From contig NMRB01002002.1 in assembly GCA_002633025.1 (NCBI GenBank), positions 31,436 through 95,435 on the forward strand: a stretch of DNA of 64,000 nucleotides. The letters are read 5' to 3'. This DNA comes from Notospermus geniculatus. Taxonomy: Eukaryota > Nemertea > Pilidiophora > Heteronemertea > Lineidae. The stretch's first letter is position 1. Each line of letters begins with the position of its first letter. Below, piece by piece: positions 53,201-56,336 of the stretch. The position numbers and the translations under genes were made by a program. The notes beneath the pieces are model-generated. The model was not told the origin of the DNA. It saw only the letters and a program-made list of their open reading frames with translations, and searched no databases.

Positions 53201-54199
53201 CATGGAGACTGCGCAGTTGGTGCCATAGGAGAAGCCCAACAGGTCATTGTCGCCGTACCGTCTGGGAAACTAGCCGACTGCAAGCGGGCTTGCGACGAAA
53301 CAAGCGCGTGTACATCATTCCAATGTACAACCGTTGTTCCAGAGAAAGAGTTTCAGAAATGCTCCATCCGCAAGGCCAGTTGCAAAAACTTGGTCACCAC
53401 CGATTCCGTTGCCAATATGTACTTCAAACGGAATGCAGGAGGTCGGTATAAAACCCGGAATGTAGAGGGTTTAAAGGAGCACGGTATTGGATCTCTAATG
53501 CGCTATTTGACTGCCGACGTAGAGGGAGCCACCTAGCGGCAGCAACACGAGCTACAACAATCCATTACAAAATGTTCGTAGTAAATCGGGCCATTCGCGG
53601 AAACGTAGTTATAGTCCCTGGGTTGGAGAGTAGCGCGGTGGCGCCGGCTGTCGAGAAAAAGTGGCAATACTGTGCTCCTTTAAAACTCGTGGCGGTACAG
53701 TCGAGTTGTGGCTTATCAGTTATGCCCCCATCACATCACGTTTTCAGTCACGTTTTTGAAAATGCTGCAGAACGCCCCCCCCCCCTCGGCCAACAAATCT
53801 ATAAATCGACCGTGAAATTCTGAAATTTTGAGCAAATCATTGAAAGTCACCGCAGATTTCAATGTTTCTAGCACAGTGCCCCCCCCCCTTTTCCGAAATC
53901 GTTGATCCGCCCCTCTACCTCATCCATGAGAGACTGCTGACTCTCAATTTCAGGTGTGTGGGAGGTACCCAGTTACAAAGTGCAACAAGGCGAATGTCTA
54001 ACGTTAAACACGGCCCATATTTTGCAAACACTGACGACATCACCCCTGAGAACCTGCTCCAAAGTGTGCAACGGTGACGAGAAATGCGTGGCATTCCGTA
54101 CAACTGGATCGATACCGGGAAGTCTGAAGTGTTCTCTGAGGCTTGAGGACTGCCCCCAACCCTTAACTGACACACCGCAAACACTATTTTATAGGAAAG
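25935..54199 (+). CDS. Multi-PAN/Apple-domain gene, eight exons found, partial
   Basis: Exons at 25935-26210, 26767-27027, 28130-28417, 48312-48587, 49800-50072, 50829-51083, 53169-53441 and 53954-54199 all start after pyrimidine-AG, end before GT and are phase 1-1 with lengths divisible by three, giving about 716 codons. Each carries six cysteines in the PAN/Apple-like order C...CxxxC(x4-6)C...C(x5-7)C. Two types alternate: A has GYDHY...CTSF...MYFKR; B has WVxPKY...CxSVKF/CxAxxF...YVRxxP. PAN domains bind proteins or carbohydrates in secreted proteins (family knowledge). First and last coding exons, signal peptide and any membrane anchor were not found. The 20-kb third intron holds three antisense TLR genes, so two separate genes remain possible. 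Confidence 0.75.
26467..26583. repeat. Short palindromic element between PAN exons A1 and B1
   Basis: The arms ACTAGACTGGTTCCCGTC and GACGGGAACCAGTCTAG bound 117 bp with a central TATACAAAGTTGTATA. Confidence 0.75.
26767..27027 (+). CDS. PAN-like exon B1
   Basis: After CACCCATTTCAG the frame reads DKTWVVPKYKFHQAKC, CIDTCEKEKDCLSVKF and CALKSSDCQTK; donor GTAGGT. It is about 85 percent identical by eye to exon B3. The open frame extends upstream into the intron but the acceptor and the B3 alignment fix the start. Confidence 0.85.
27129..27482. mobile_element. Palindromic element, family 3
   Basis: CACAGAAAAAAAAATCAACTC and its inverse enclose arms matching the 8405-8754 copy. It lies about 100 bases after the B1 donor. 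From 27490 to 28129 I see no gene. Confidence 0.8.
28130..28417 (+). CDS. PAN-like exon A2
   Basis: After TTCTTCATTTCAG the frame reads ADWKQTGYDNYRGSCEVG, CKKSCDASTACTSF, CSLRSGHCP and ANMFFKRARG; donor GTAAGT. It is the last PAN exon before the intron that contains the TLR genes. Confidence 0.85.
28489..28995. repeat. Duplicated flank, partner of 42792-42995
   Basis: CCCCCAGGCTTCAGCAGCCG through GCATGATGGCGTAT, and later TTCCGTCATAAGCGACAACC through AACTGGGATATA, match 42792-42995. Here they are separated by about 280 extra bases. The match places this segment in the TLR duplication unit. Confidence 0.7.
28996..29400. other. Intergenic/intronic, repeat-like
   Basis: A poly-C run (28988-28999) is followed by sequence with repeated CAGTCGC, CTGGAACTG and GCCAGT words that resembles the 46.1-47.5-kb element. 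No gene is seen. Confidence 0.45.
29591..31516 (-). CDS. Toll-like receptor, intronless (TLR-1 of cluster), 641 aa
   Basis: One uninterrupted ORF encodes a signal peptide (MIWWTCLLVCLHSCSA), about ten LRRs (residues 94-370, e.g. LLDLMGNNVTFIPSETFTGL), a single C-terminal LRR cap with CDC...C...C (378-426), a membrane helix (430-453) and a TIR domain (500-640). TIR box 1 is FILYNMHD, the BB-loop region is GNDFIPLW instead of the usual RDxxPG, and box 3 is FW (628-629). One LRRCT next to the membrane is the vertebrate-like single-cysteine-cluster design, with a rather short ectodomain. TLRs sense microbial ligands at the cell surface or endosome and signal through TIR adaptors (family knowledge). 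A conserved TTTTAG lies 25-35 bases upstream of the ATG in all three copies and could be a 5'UTR splice acceptor. It is antisense within the PAN gene. Confidence 0.95.
   Translation of the reverse strand: MIWWTCLLVCLHSCSAITDPDRYSKNEGIGVPGCKLTPYPHVLFGKALSCRYADFKKIVQYMRNHGNDLAKVDIQHCSPLTRTNISSSSFPSTGLLEIRIRFCAIDKIAPNTFKRCSQLQLLDLMGNNVTFIPSETFTGLYYLQTLSLNGNRISRLGRKTFASLYNLLTLRLDQNKIRELKTGTFSELENLLKLDLNENSISYIENGTFVGLGKLRDLILSENEHLKLIDGSLMGVSNLESIDFSKNVDLFARSTFGFLGGLKKLKIVNLNGVNIQATKWEKNLAMYFHDQINSLTHLYLSDTHFNNALLPMIQSLRKLHKLDLVKNDLGYILKSSLPEPYAASGSIYLQDNKILYVEKDAFSGIQGSVYLQGNPIYCDCTLLGFANFLRSDNGNIIRDAHNLTCGGPIDIFGTRVVDFNPYWWTCSAYIPYIALALAIGFCLLVVLVVLIIWCNWVNIKYFCLERRELAKENEQSVVSNPERRSLVSGLAGMNSLPKEKTGAFILYNMHDPAALSWVNKYIEEKLYNHSMRITLQWSAGNDFIPLWKQVKNCGFDVQKFLVICTDDFVTNYWPEISEKSGYENLTKFMLVLFDKKKKDLPRDLRRLRCPVVEWPADGSMLGRKRTNFWKQVHLALKGVHE
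31517..32769. other. Spacer between TLR genes
   Basis: About 70 bases upstream of the TLR are shared with the other copies. At 32573-32640 a 34-bp unit (GTTGAACGAGTGATCACATG start) is duplicated exactly. From 32212 to 32710 the ends GTTCGATTGAACCCGAG and CCAATCGAACTCGG suggest a palindromic element. No gene is seen. Confidence 0.55.
32770..34698 (-). CDS. Toll-like receptor, intronless (TLR-2 of cluster), 642 aa
   Basis: Same architecture as its neighbours: signal peptide (MIWWTCLVLVCLHSCSA), LRRs, a single LRRCT, membrane helix and TIR. The TIR and membrane parts are nearly identical to TLR-1, while LRRs differ at many positions (for example DLHLMDTHFNNELL against LYLSDTHFNNALL). Its TIR carries AWVNQY, NYGFDIQ, TGDF and FVLV, a different combination from either neighbour. 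The 3' flank shared by the other two copies stops about 15 bases beyond the stop codon here, so it arose from a different duplication event. No frameshift or stop is seen; it looks functional. Confidence 0.95.
   Translation of the reverse strand: MIWWTCLVLVCLHSCSAITDPERSSQKEGIGVPGCKLTPSPGHPSGKRLSCRNADFKKIVQYMSNHGNHLVELDIQHCSPSTRTKISSSTFPSTSRLRNIRIRNCAIDKIAPNTFKRLSHLRLLDLVGNNVTLIPNETFTGLHYLRNLELNGNRISRIWGNTFAWLFNLRTLRLNDNKITELNTGIFSGLGNLVNLFLNKNNMHYIENGTFVGLGKLHNLILSENSRLKLVDGSLTGASNLEFIDFAKNANLFARSTFGFLAGLKKLRSVSLDGVNLPATRWKKNLAMYFHDQINSLTDLHLMDTHFNNELLPMIQCLKNVQKLYLGTNDLGYILKSSLPKVAANGTIFLQDNKILYVEKDAFSGIQGSVFLKGNSIYCDCTLLGFANFLRSDNGSVIREAHHLTCGGPIDIFGTRVLDYNPYWWTCSAYIPYIALALAIGFCLLVVLVVLIIWCNWVNIKYFCLERRELAKENEQSVVSNPERRSLVSGLAGMNSLPKEKTGAFILYNMHDPAALAWVNQYIEEKLYNHSMRITLQWSAGNDFIPLWKQVKNYGFDIQKFLVICTGDFVTNYWPEISEKSGYENLTKFVLVLFDKKKKDLPRDLRRLRCPVVEWPADGSMLGRKRTNFWKQVHLALKGVHE
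34840..34900. repeat. Single GACTCC/GGGGT hairpin arm
   Basis: TGCCTGAGGAAGACTCCGGTGGGGT resembles one arm of the 6047-6201 hairpin (read here in parts). It lies upstream of TLR-2. Confidence 0.45.
34985..36445. mobile_element. Run of abutting palindromic elements
   Basis: Successive palindromes: 34988-35165 (AGGCCTGTTTCCACTAGAC), 35167-35318 (AGGCCTGTTTCCACTACAG), about 35319-36270 (AGGCCCGGTCACACTTGTGC; an internal break near 36060-36130) and 36271-36444 (AGGCCTGTATCCACTAG). Junctions read TTTAAGGC. Several ORFs of 70-85 codons here are by-products of the inverted arms. Confidence 0.7.
36528..36694 (+). CDS. Candidate orphan exon
   Basis: A good acceptor (TTTTTTATTGTTCTCAG) and donor (GTAAGC) bracket an open frame with MTVPIKKFSQVQLILITEK and HVPCKWSVMSSK. 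The phases are 1 to 0, unlike PAN exons, and I recognise no domain. It may be an exon of an unidentified gene, an alternative exon of the PAN gene, or chance. Confidence 0.25.
36700..37234. other. No gene seen
   Basis: AT-rich sequence with a hairpin-poor composition. The segment 37010-37230 (CTCCCTGGAGGGCA onward, ending GACAGACACACAGACAGAC) resembles the body of a dispersed repeat but has no partner in this window. Confidence 0.4.
37236..37480 (+). mobile_element. tRNA-derived SINE
   Basis: The 5' part (37240-37318) is tRNA-like: GGTGGCATAATGGTTAGCGC as A-box region and GGTTCGAGCCCC as B box. The body contains CAACTGGCCTGAAA, GGTTTCTACAGAAAGGTTTCTG and GGCTGGGTAATAATG. A second copy at 40629-40870 shares head and body, which shows this is a SINE and not a tRNA gene. 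Confidence 0.8.
37470..38107. repeat. Palindromic fragments upstream of MITE array
   Basis: 37470-37600 is rich in ACAGATCTGT and TAACAG words in both orientations. 37866-38035 is a palindrome with ATCACGGATCCTTATACATG and its inverse. No gene is seen. Confidence 0.55.
38108..39115. mobile_element. Array of seven abutting palindromic MITEs
   Basis: Palindromes in order: 38111-38262 (GGCCCGAACCCACTG arms), 38263-38398 (AAGGCCTAGAATCCATTCAC), 38398-38537 (TAGGGACACACCTAACGCG), 38538-38682 (AAAGCCTAGTTTATACTTCG), 38683-38821 and 38822-38966 (GGGTAGGGACACACC again, twice) and 38966-39115 (AAGGCGGTGACAGACTG). Each junction has TAA or TTA. A three-base TAA/TTA target is typical of PIF/Harbinger MITEs (established knowledge). 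Confidence 0.75.
39116..39552. other. No gene seen
   Basis: Short TAGGCCTA and ACATGTACATGTA words occur, but no splice-bounded coding exon or palindrome was recognised. Confidence 0.4.
39553..40305. mobile_element. Palindromic element, ~750 bp
   Basis: The arms (39553-39850 and 40110-40305) share GAGCGCAGCACCTGACGG, GACGTCCCG, AAAAGCGCCATTTTT and CTTCTAGAATTGAAGTAC-type blocks in inverted order. The central 260 bp is AT-rich. Confidence 0.75.
40314..40508. mobile_element. AGCCGTGGTTACACC element, short copy
   Basis: AGCCGTGGTTACACCTG and ATGTAGTGTAACTAGG bound it, with AAGCCCGGGCTT cores. It belongs with 20877-21240 and 49396-49770. Confidence 0.65.
40629..40870 (+). mobile_element. tRNA-derived SINE, second copy
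   Basis: GGGAGCGCG...GATCGGAAGGTTGCGGGTTCAATCCC is a deleted tRNA-like head (A-box part missing); the body CAACTGGCCTGAAAAGTCC and GGTTTCTACAGAAAGGTTTC matches 37236-37480, and it ends in a (TTA)n tail at 40848-40866. Confidence 0.8.
40880..41980. other. No gene seen; repeat-like
   Basis: The stretch 41100-41690 contains AACGTTATA, GTGTGAACGCGGCT and CGTTTTCC motifs like those of palindromic elements, but I could not pair full arms. Confidence 0.4.
41985..42790 (+). mobile_element. 5'-truncated LINE, C-terminal part of ORF2
   Basis: An open frame at 42062-42595 encodes YRLFKTYVMSLYGCVLWDFS, IAWKKCIRKLFNIPYRTRS and ALLPMICG, the conserved segment just after the reverse-transcriptase palm in CR1/L2-like retrotransposons. 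It ends at TAA and is followed by an AATAAA near 42775. The RT catalytic region and endonuclease are absent, so it is a dead 5'-truncated copy. Confidence 0.75.
42792..43396. repeat. Duplicated 3' flank of TLR-3 plus dispersed 250-bp element
   Basis: 42792-42995 repeats the 28.5-29.0-kb flank. 43005-43250 is an inverted copy of 56390-56660. 43260-43395 matches 29440-29590 down to the TLR stop codon. One N lies at 42995. Confidence 0.7.
43397..45397 (-). CDS. Toll-like receptor, intronless (TLR-3 of cluster), 666 aa
   Basis: Same domain order as TLR-1 and TLR-2, starting MIWWTCLLVCLYSCSA. It is 24 residues longer than TLR-2 because one LRR (HDNKIRELKTGTFSGLG core) is exactly duplicated: 44735-44806 and 44807-44878 are identical over 72 bases. 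The LRR cap has KRNPLYCDCTLFG and the membrane helix IALAFFIGFCLLV. The TIR combines SWVNKY (as TLR-1) with NYGFDIQ, TGDF and FVLV (as TLR-2). Frame is intact. Confidence 0.95.
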   Translation of the reverse strand: MIWWTCLLVCLYSCSAITDPERYSKNERIGVPGCKLTPSPGHPSGKRLSCRNGDFKKIVQYMRNHGNDLVELDIRYCSPATRTEISSSIFPSTSGLRVIRIRNCAIDKIAPKTFKRLSELWLLDLMGNNVTFISNETFTGLHYLKTLALNGNRISRIGGNTFAWLFHLRTLLLHDNKIRELKTGTFSGLGNLLNLFLHDNKIRELKTGTFSGLGNLLNLFLNKNSISYIENGTFLGLGKLRGLILSDNSRLKLVDGSLTGASNLEYINFSRNVYLFARSTFGFLAGLKKLKLVDLHGVKVSATKLKKNLAMYFHDQINSLTRLYLSDTNFNNELLPMIKSLKNVWTLNLVNNNLGYILKSSLPKLAANGRIALQGNKIMYVEKDAFSGIQGLSVFLKRNPLYCDCTLFGFANFLRSDNGSVIRDAHHLTCGGPINIFGTRVVDFNPYWWTCSAYIPYIALAFFIGFCLLVVLVVLIIWCNWVNIKYFCLERRELAKENEQSVVSNPERRSLVSGLAGMNSLPKEKTGAFILYNMHDPAALSWVNKYIEEKLYNHSMRITLQWSAGNDFIPLWKQVKNYGFDIQKFLVICTGDFVTNYWPEISEKSGYENLTKFVLVLFDKKKKDLPRDLRRLRCPVVEWPADGSMLGRKRTNFWKQVHLALKGVHE
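44735..44880 (-). repeat. Exact 72-bp tandem duplication of one LRR in TLR-3
   Basis: The two 72-bp units are identical as read and in frame, so each adds one 24-residue leucine-rich repeat. Absence of differences points to a recent event or to gene conversion. Confidence 0.95.
45398..46110. other. Region upstream of TLR-3, no gene seen
   Basis: The first 70 bases are shared with the other TLR upstream regions. The rest is AT-rich with short TATAATATAATATTATAG runs near 45840-45870. Confidence 0.45.
46110..47600. mobile_element. Large nested palindromic element
   Basis: Inverted blocks include GCGCAGATCGACCTTGCG/CAAGGTCGACCTGACATCCG, GTCAGGTCACAAAAACGAAAA and its inverse near 47180, and GATTACGCCCGTCGGG (46643 and inverse 46900). 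A smaller palindrome (AGGGCCGACCGCACAGAAAG ends) is nested at 47331-47462 and recurs at 54409-54472. ORFs here, up to 140 codons, are products of the arms. Confidence 0.65.
47620..48120. repeat. Tandem duplication (~145-bp period) and GTCGCAACT-rich segment
   Basis: A unit starting GATTGAAATCGCGATCTTAA occurs at 47656 and 47801 and continues through CCTATCAGATCTTATCAGA. It is followed by palindromic GGGCGACATAAGCGAGGC near 47910 and 48085. Confidence 0.75.
48312..48587 (+). CDS. PAN-like exon B2
   Basis: After TTTCTCTTTCAG the frame reads ANIWIAPKFSFMRGDCVKAG, CTDSCEQDKKCLAVQF, GACILKTSDC and HMYVRFIPPAG; donor GTAAGT. It is the first PAN exon after the TLR cluster and the most divergent B exon apart from B4. 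Confidence 0.85.
48608..48765. mobile_element. CAGGGTCGTATTTA element with poly-G runs
   Basis: Sister of 23555-23733, same internal order (TTTTGGTCCGGGG, GCAGAAGACC, TTTTTTGCCCAAA, GCAACTGCCCC). It lies 20 bases after the B2 splice donor. Confidence 0.65.
48824..49072. mobile_element. Palindromic element TTAAAGG-CGCTGGACGTCC
   Basis: TTAAAGGCGCTGGACGTCCAAG and GGACGTCCAGCTCCTTTAA (read in parts) bound it. No coding sequence. Confidence 0.7.
49396..49770. mobile_element. AGCCGTGGTTACAC element, full copy
   Basis: AGCCGTGGTTACACTAC and GTGTAACCACGGCTA bound it; inner blocks such as AAGCACGGCGAGATT match 20877-21240 in inverse. It ends about 30 bases before the A3 acceptor. Confidence 0.8.
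49800..50072 (+). CDS. PAN-like exon A3
   Basis: After CTACATTGCAG the frame reads DDWGQASYDHYAGFCPTG, CKKACDQNTACTSF, CTLRSGPCP and MYFKRATGK; donor GTACGT. It is closest to A1, and the intron that follows also matches (GCATGCTCCCGT...TTCCGCA at 26398 and 50202). Confidence 0.85.
50312..50602. mobile_element. Palindromic element between A3 and B3
   Basis: CTATGGGCGGTTATAACCGC and its inverse at 50583-50602 bound arms that include AAGAAAGACATAAGGTGGCG. It has no counterpart in the A1-B1 intron, so it post-dates that duplication. Confidence 0.8.
50829..51083 (+). CDS. PAN-like exon B3
   Basis: After ACCCATTTCAG the frame reads DKTWVVPKYKFHQAKC, CIHACEKDKYCASVKF, CALKSSDCQTK and DRLYVRVRPG; donor GTAGGC. 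Near-duplicate of B1. Confidence 0.85.
51109..51507. mobile_element. Two abutting palindromic elements running into the gap
   Basis: 51109-51268 has arms GCGAATCCACTGTCGCAATT and inverse; 51267-51507 has TTAAGGGCCGATTTGACGGG and inverse CCGTCAAAACGGCCCTT next to the Ns. High palindromy may be why the assembly broke here. Confidence 0.7.
51508..52363. other. Assembly gap, 856 N
   Basis: Unbroken run of N. It lies between PAN exons B3 and A4 and could hide further A/B exons. A predicted 475-codon ORF across it is meaningless. Confidence 0.99.
52364..53168. other. Intron of PAN gene, no gene seen
   Basis: AT-rich, starting with a T run after the gap. A single arm of MITE family 1 (AGGGAGATTTAGAAATCAAAC) is at 52734-52790. 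Confidence 0.5.
53169..53441 (+). CDS. PAN-like exon A4
   Basis: After CACCTGGTTTCAG the frame reads EVWKLDGYDHYHGDCAVG, CKRACDETSACTSFQC, KCSIRKASC and ANMYFKRNAG. I chose donor GTCGGT at 53442 because it keeps phase 1-1 like all other PAN exons; GTATAA at 53446 would not. Confidence 0.8.
53954..54199 (+). CDS. PAN-like exon B4
   Basis: After CTCTCAATTTCAG the frame reads VWEVPSYKVQQGECLTL, CSKVCNGDEKCVAF, CSLRLEDC and LFYRKG; donor GTAAGG. It is the last PAN exon found. No terminal exon or membrane helix was recognised before the opposite-strand SDR gene. Confidence 0.8.
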
Positions 54200-56121
54200 G
54201 TAAGGTGTAAGGACGTTTACACCAAATGCACTTCACGATTTACCGCGTGGTTTCAAAGGCATTTTCGTGCTTGGGTGCACCCCTCACAGTGTTCAGACTG
54301 AATTTAGCCCTCACCACCCAGATATCCAGTGGCAGGCAGTCTGACACTTTCGGACACCAGTAAATAGGGGTGTGTAGTAGAGCACTCTATCGATATAACA
54401 GCAGACCAGGGCCGACCGTACAGAAAGTCCGATTAGTGCTATATTAGACTTTCTGTGCGGTCGGCCCTGGCCAGCAGATCAGTGTATCATGTGCCCGTGA
54501 CCCCGGGGTAAACCGCGGCCACATTTGGTGTGGGCATGCTTTCATTTCTGTCTGAAGAAGCATCAAGTCCGAACGGTGAAACTTTAATAGTTTAATTGAA
54601 TCGCCTCGGCCACCTCAGACGGAGGACATGGTAAGGAAAACAGTGGTAAGAATTTTTACGAACAGGTACATGTAAGTTTCAAATACATGTACATGTACAT
54701 GTACCTACATATACATGTACAGGCACATGTACATGTTCAGCGTATTTTTTTAAAGACAAGATTTCTTTTAAAAGAGTTTTTTTTGTAAAAGAAAAACTGT
54801 GTTGTCGGTAGTGTAATGGCTGCCTTACACTGTCAGAATTTGCCGAAGAGGGCGCTCGGCTTCTGGAGTAGCATTCAGTACGGAAGGTTTCCCTTTACAC
54901 CTCAGTTCGGCGAAGAGAGTTGACTGCCATTTCCGAGCGCACTTTGAAATTGGTAGGTACTCTCTATTTTCAATTACATTTTTATTGTAGGCCTATTTCA
55001 TACAGTACTTCATACAGTACTTTACTTTAGGCTACTTGTTCTTCAACCATCTATCAACCATTTCGCCATCGGTGTGTGTGTAGCGTGTATCATACAAAAT
55101 CGCTGAATATTTCACAAAATCAGGGTGTATCTGGCAAAAACACAGTCACTGTGTATGTTTAAAAACACTATACAGTGCATTAATACAAAATCGTATTCAA
55201 CACTGTTTATTTTTACAAAATCAGGGTGTATTTGGCAAAAACACTGTGTATGGTTTAAAACACTACTGCAGTGCATTAATACAAAAATCGTAATTCAGCA
55301 CGCTCCAGCTCACGGATCGGATGGTGTAACTTTAATCGCGTGCAAAAATGTTCAACCTCGGCAGGTCACGTGACTGTCGAAGTTGGGACTTCGGCAATGT
55401 TCGGAACTTGCACGAAGTGTGCCGTGTGACGCCACTGGTTGTGCTTTATTATGATTTAACGGAAATGAAGAATGAGACCGGAATTAATCCAACGGTGCAT
55501 GTTGGTTTCACCTGTCGTGATGCCGGATTCAACTACACTTTACACAATAAACCCCTATCAAGATACATGTATCTATTTATCCAAACTCGCTAGCCCAGTG
55601 GTACGGCGTTCCGCGTTTTCGGTTTGCTCCACTTGTACCACTGGCTTCAAACGCCCTCATCACTTCTGCTCGGAGATCAGTTTTTATTCATTCTGCTCAT
55701 TCGGAATGAGCAGAATGAATAAAAACTGATCTTCAGCTAGTTTTCTACCCTAATAAAATCATAATCGTACTGTCAAGTTTAGAAGTGTACCAAAACACCA
55801 AACACACCATGATTTTTAAACACTTGTTCATTATTTTGTGTTGCACTATTTTGCGGCGGATTACACGTATGGCTGTGATTCGGTTCGGTCGTTCCGGCAG
55901 AAATAGTTTCTATTTTAGAAGCAACCAAATCGATAGGCCAATCAGCTTCGTCGAATTTGATCACATGATTTTGTGAGTGTAAACATAACCACGTGCAACA
56001 AGGAGGCAGTGAGCCATTTTAAATGACGTCATTCCTACGCGAAAAGAAGTACGGGACACTAACGTTTGAAGGCAGAGTCAGTACGGTGAAACGGTCTGAC
56101 CTCTGCGTTGGAGATTGCTAT
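54200..56121. other. Intergenic or 3' part of PAN gene, with repeats
   Basis: Contents: a short AGGGCCGACCGTACAGAAAG palindrome (54409-54472), an (ACATGT)n run (54665-54735), a 101-bp-period tandem duplication (55114 and 55215, unit ACAAAATCAGGGTGTAT) and a perfect 29-bp inverted repeat (55674-55732). No convincing coding exon. Confidence 0.55.
55674..55732. repeat. Perfect 29-bp inverted repeat, one-base centre
   Basis: AGATCAGTTTTTATTCATTC... (55674-55702) is followed after one G by its exact inverse (55704-55732). It is too tight a loop for a miRNA precursor; a young palindrome, an element end pair or an assembly artefact are possible. Confidence 0.95.
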
Positions 56122-56336
56122 TTATCTACCAACATTTGTAAAATTTGGTAACACAGCGTCTGTGACCCAAGTGGGTAGAATATAGTGCAGCGGCCATATG
56201 ACAAACCTGGCCATATAACCAACGAGGTAGCGGGATTTCGGGACCCTAGCAGTCAGGGCGTGTTCGTAGGCATCGATGACGAGGTGGAATTTAGTTGAAG
56301 CTGTCTTGGAGTTGAAATACTTGGCGAAGTCCATAA
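56122..56336 (-). CDS. SDR gene exon 4 (C-terminal)
   Basis: After TTATTTTTCCAG the frame reads MDFAKYFNSKTASTKF, VIDAYEHALTARVPKSRYLV and ends at a stop after PNFTNVGR. The H/A-L-T-x-R-x-P-K-S/T-R-Y block is typical of SDR9C proteins. Confidence 0.85.

Noticed and set aside
55674-55732. miRNA precursor
   Set aside because: The centre is a single base, leaving no usable loop.
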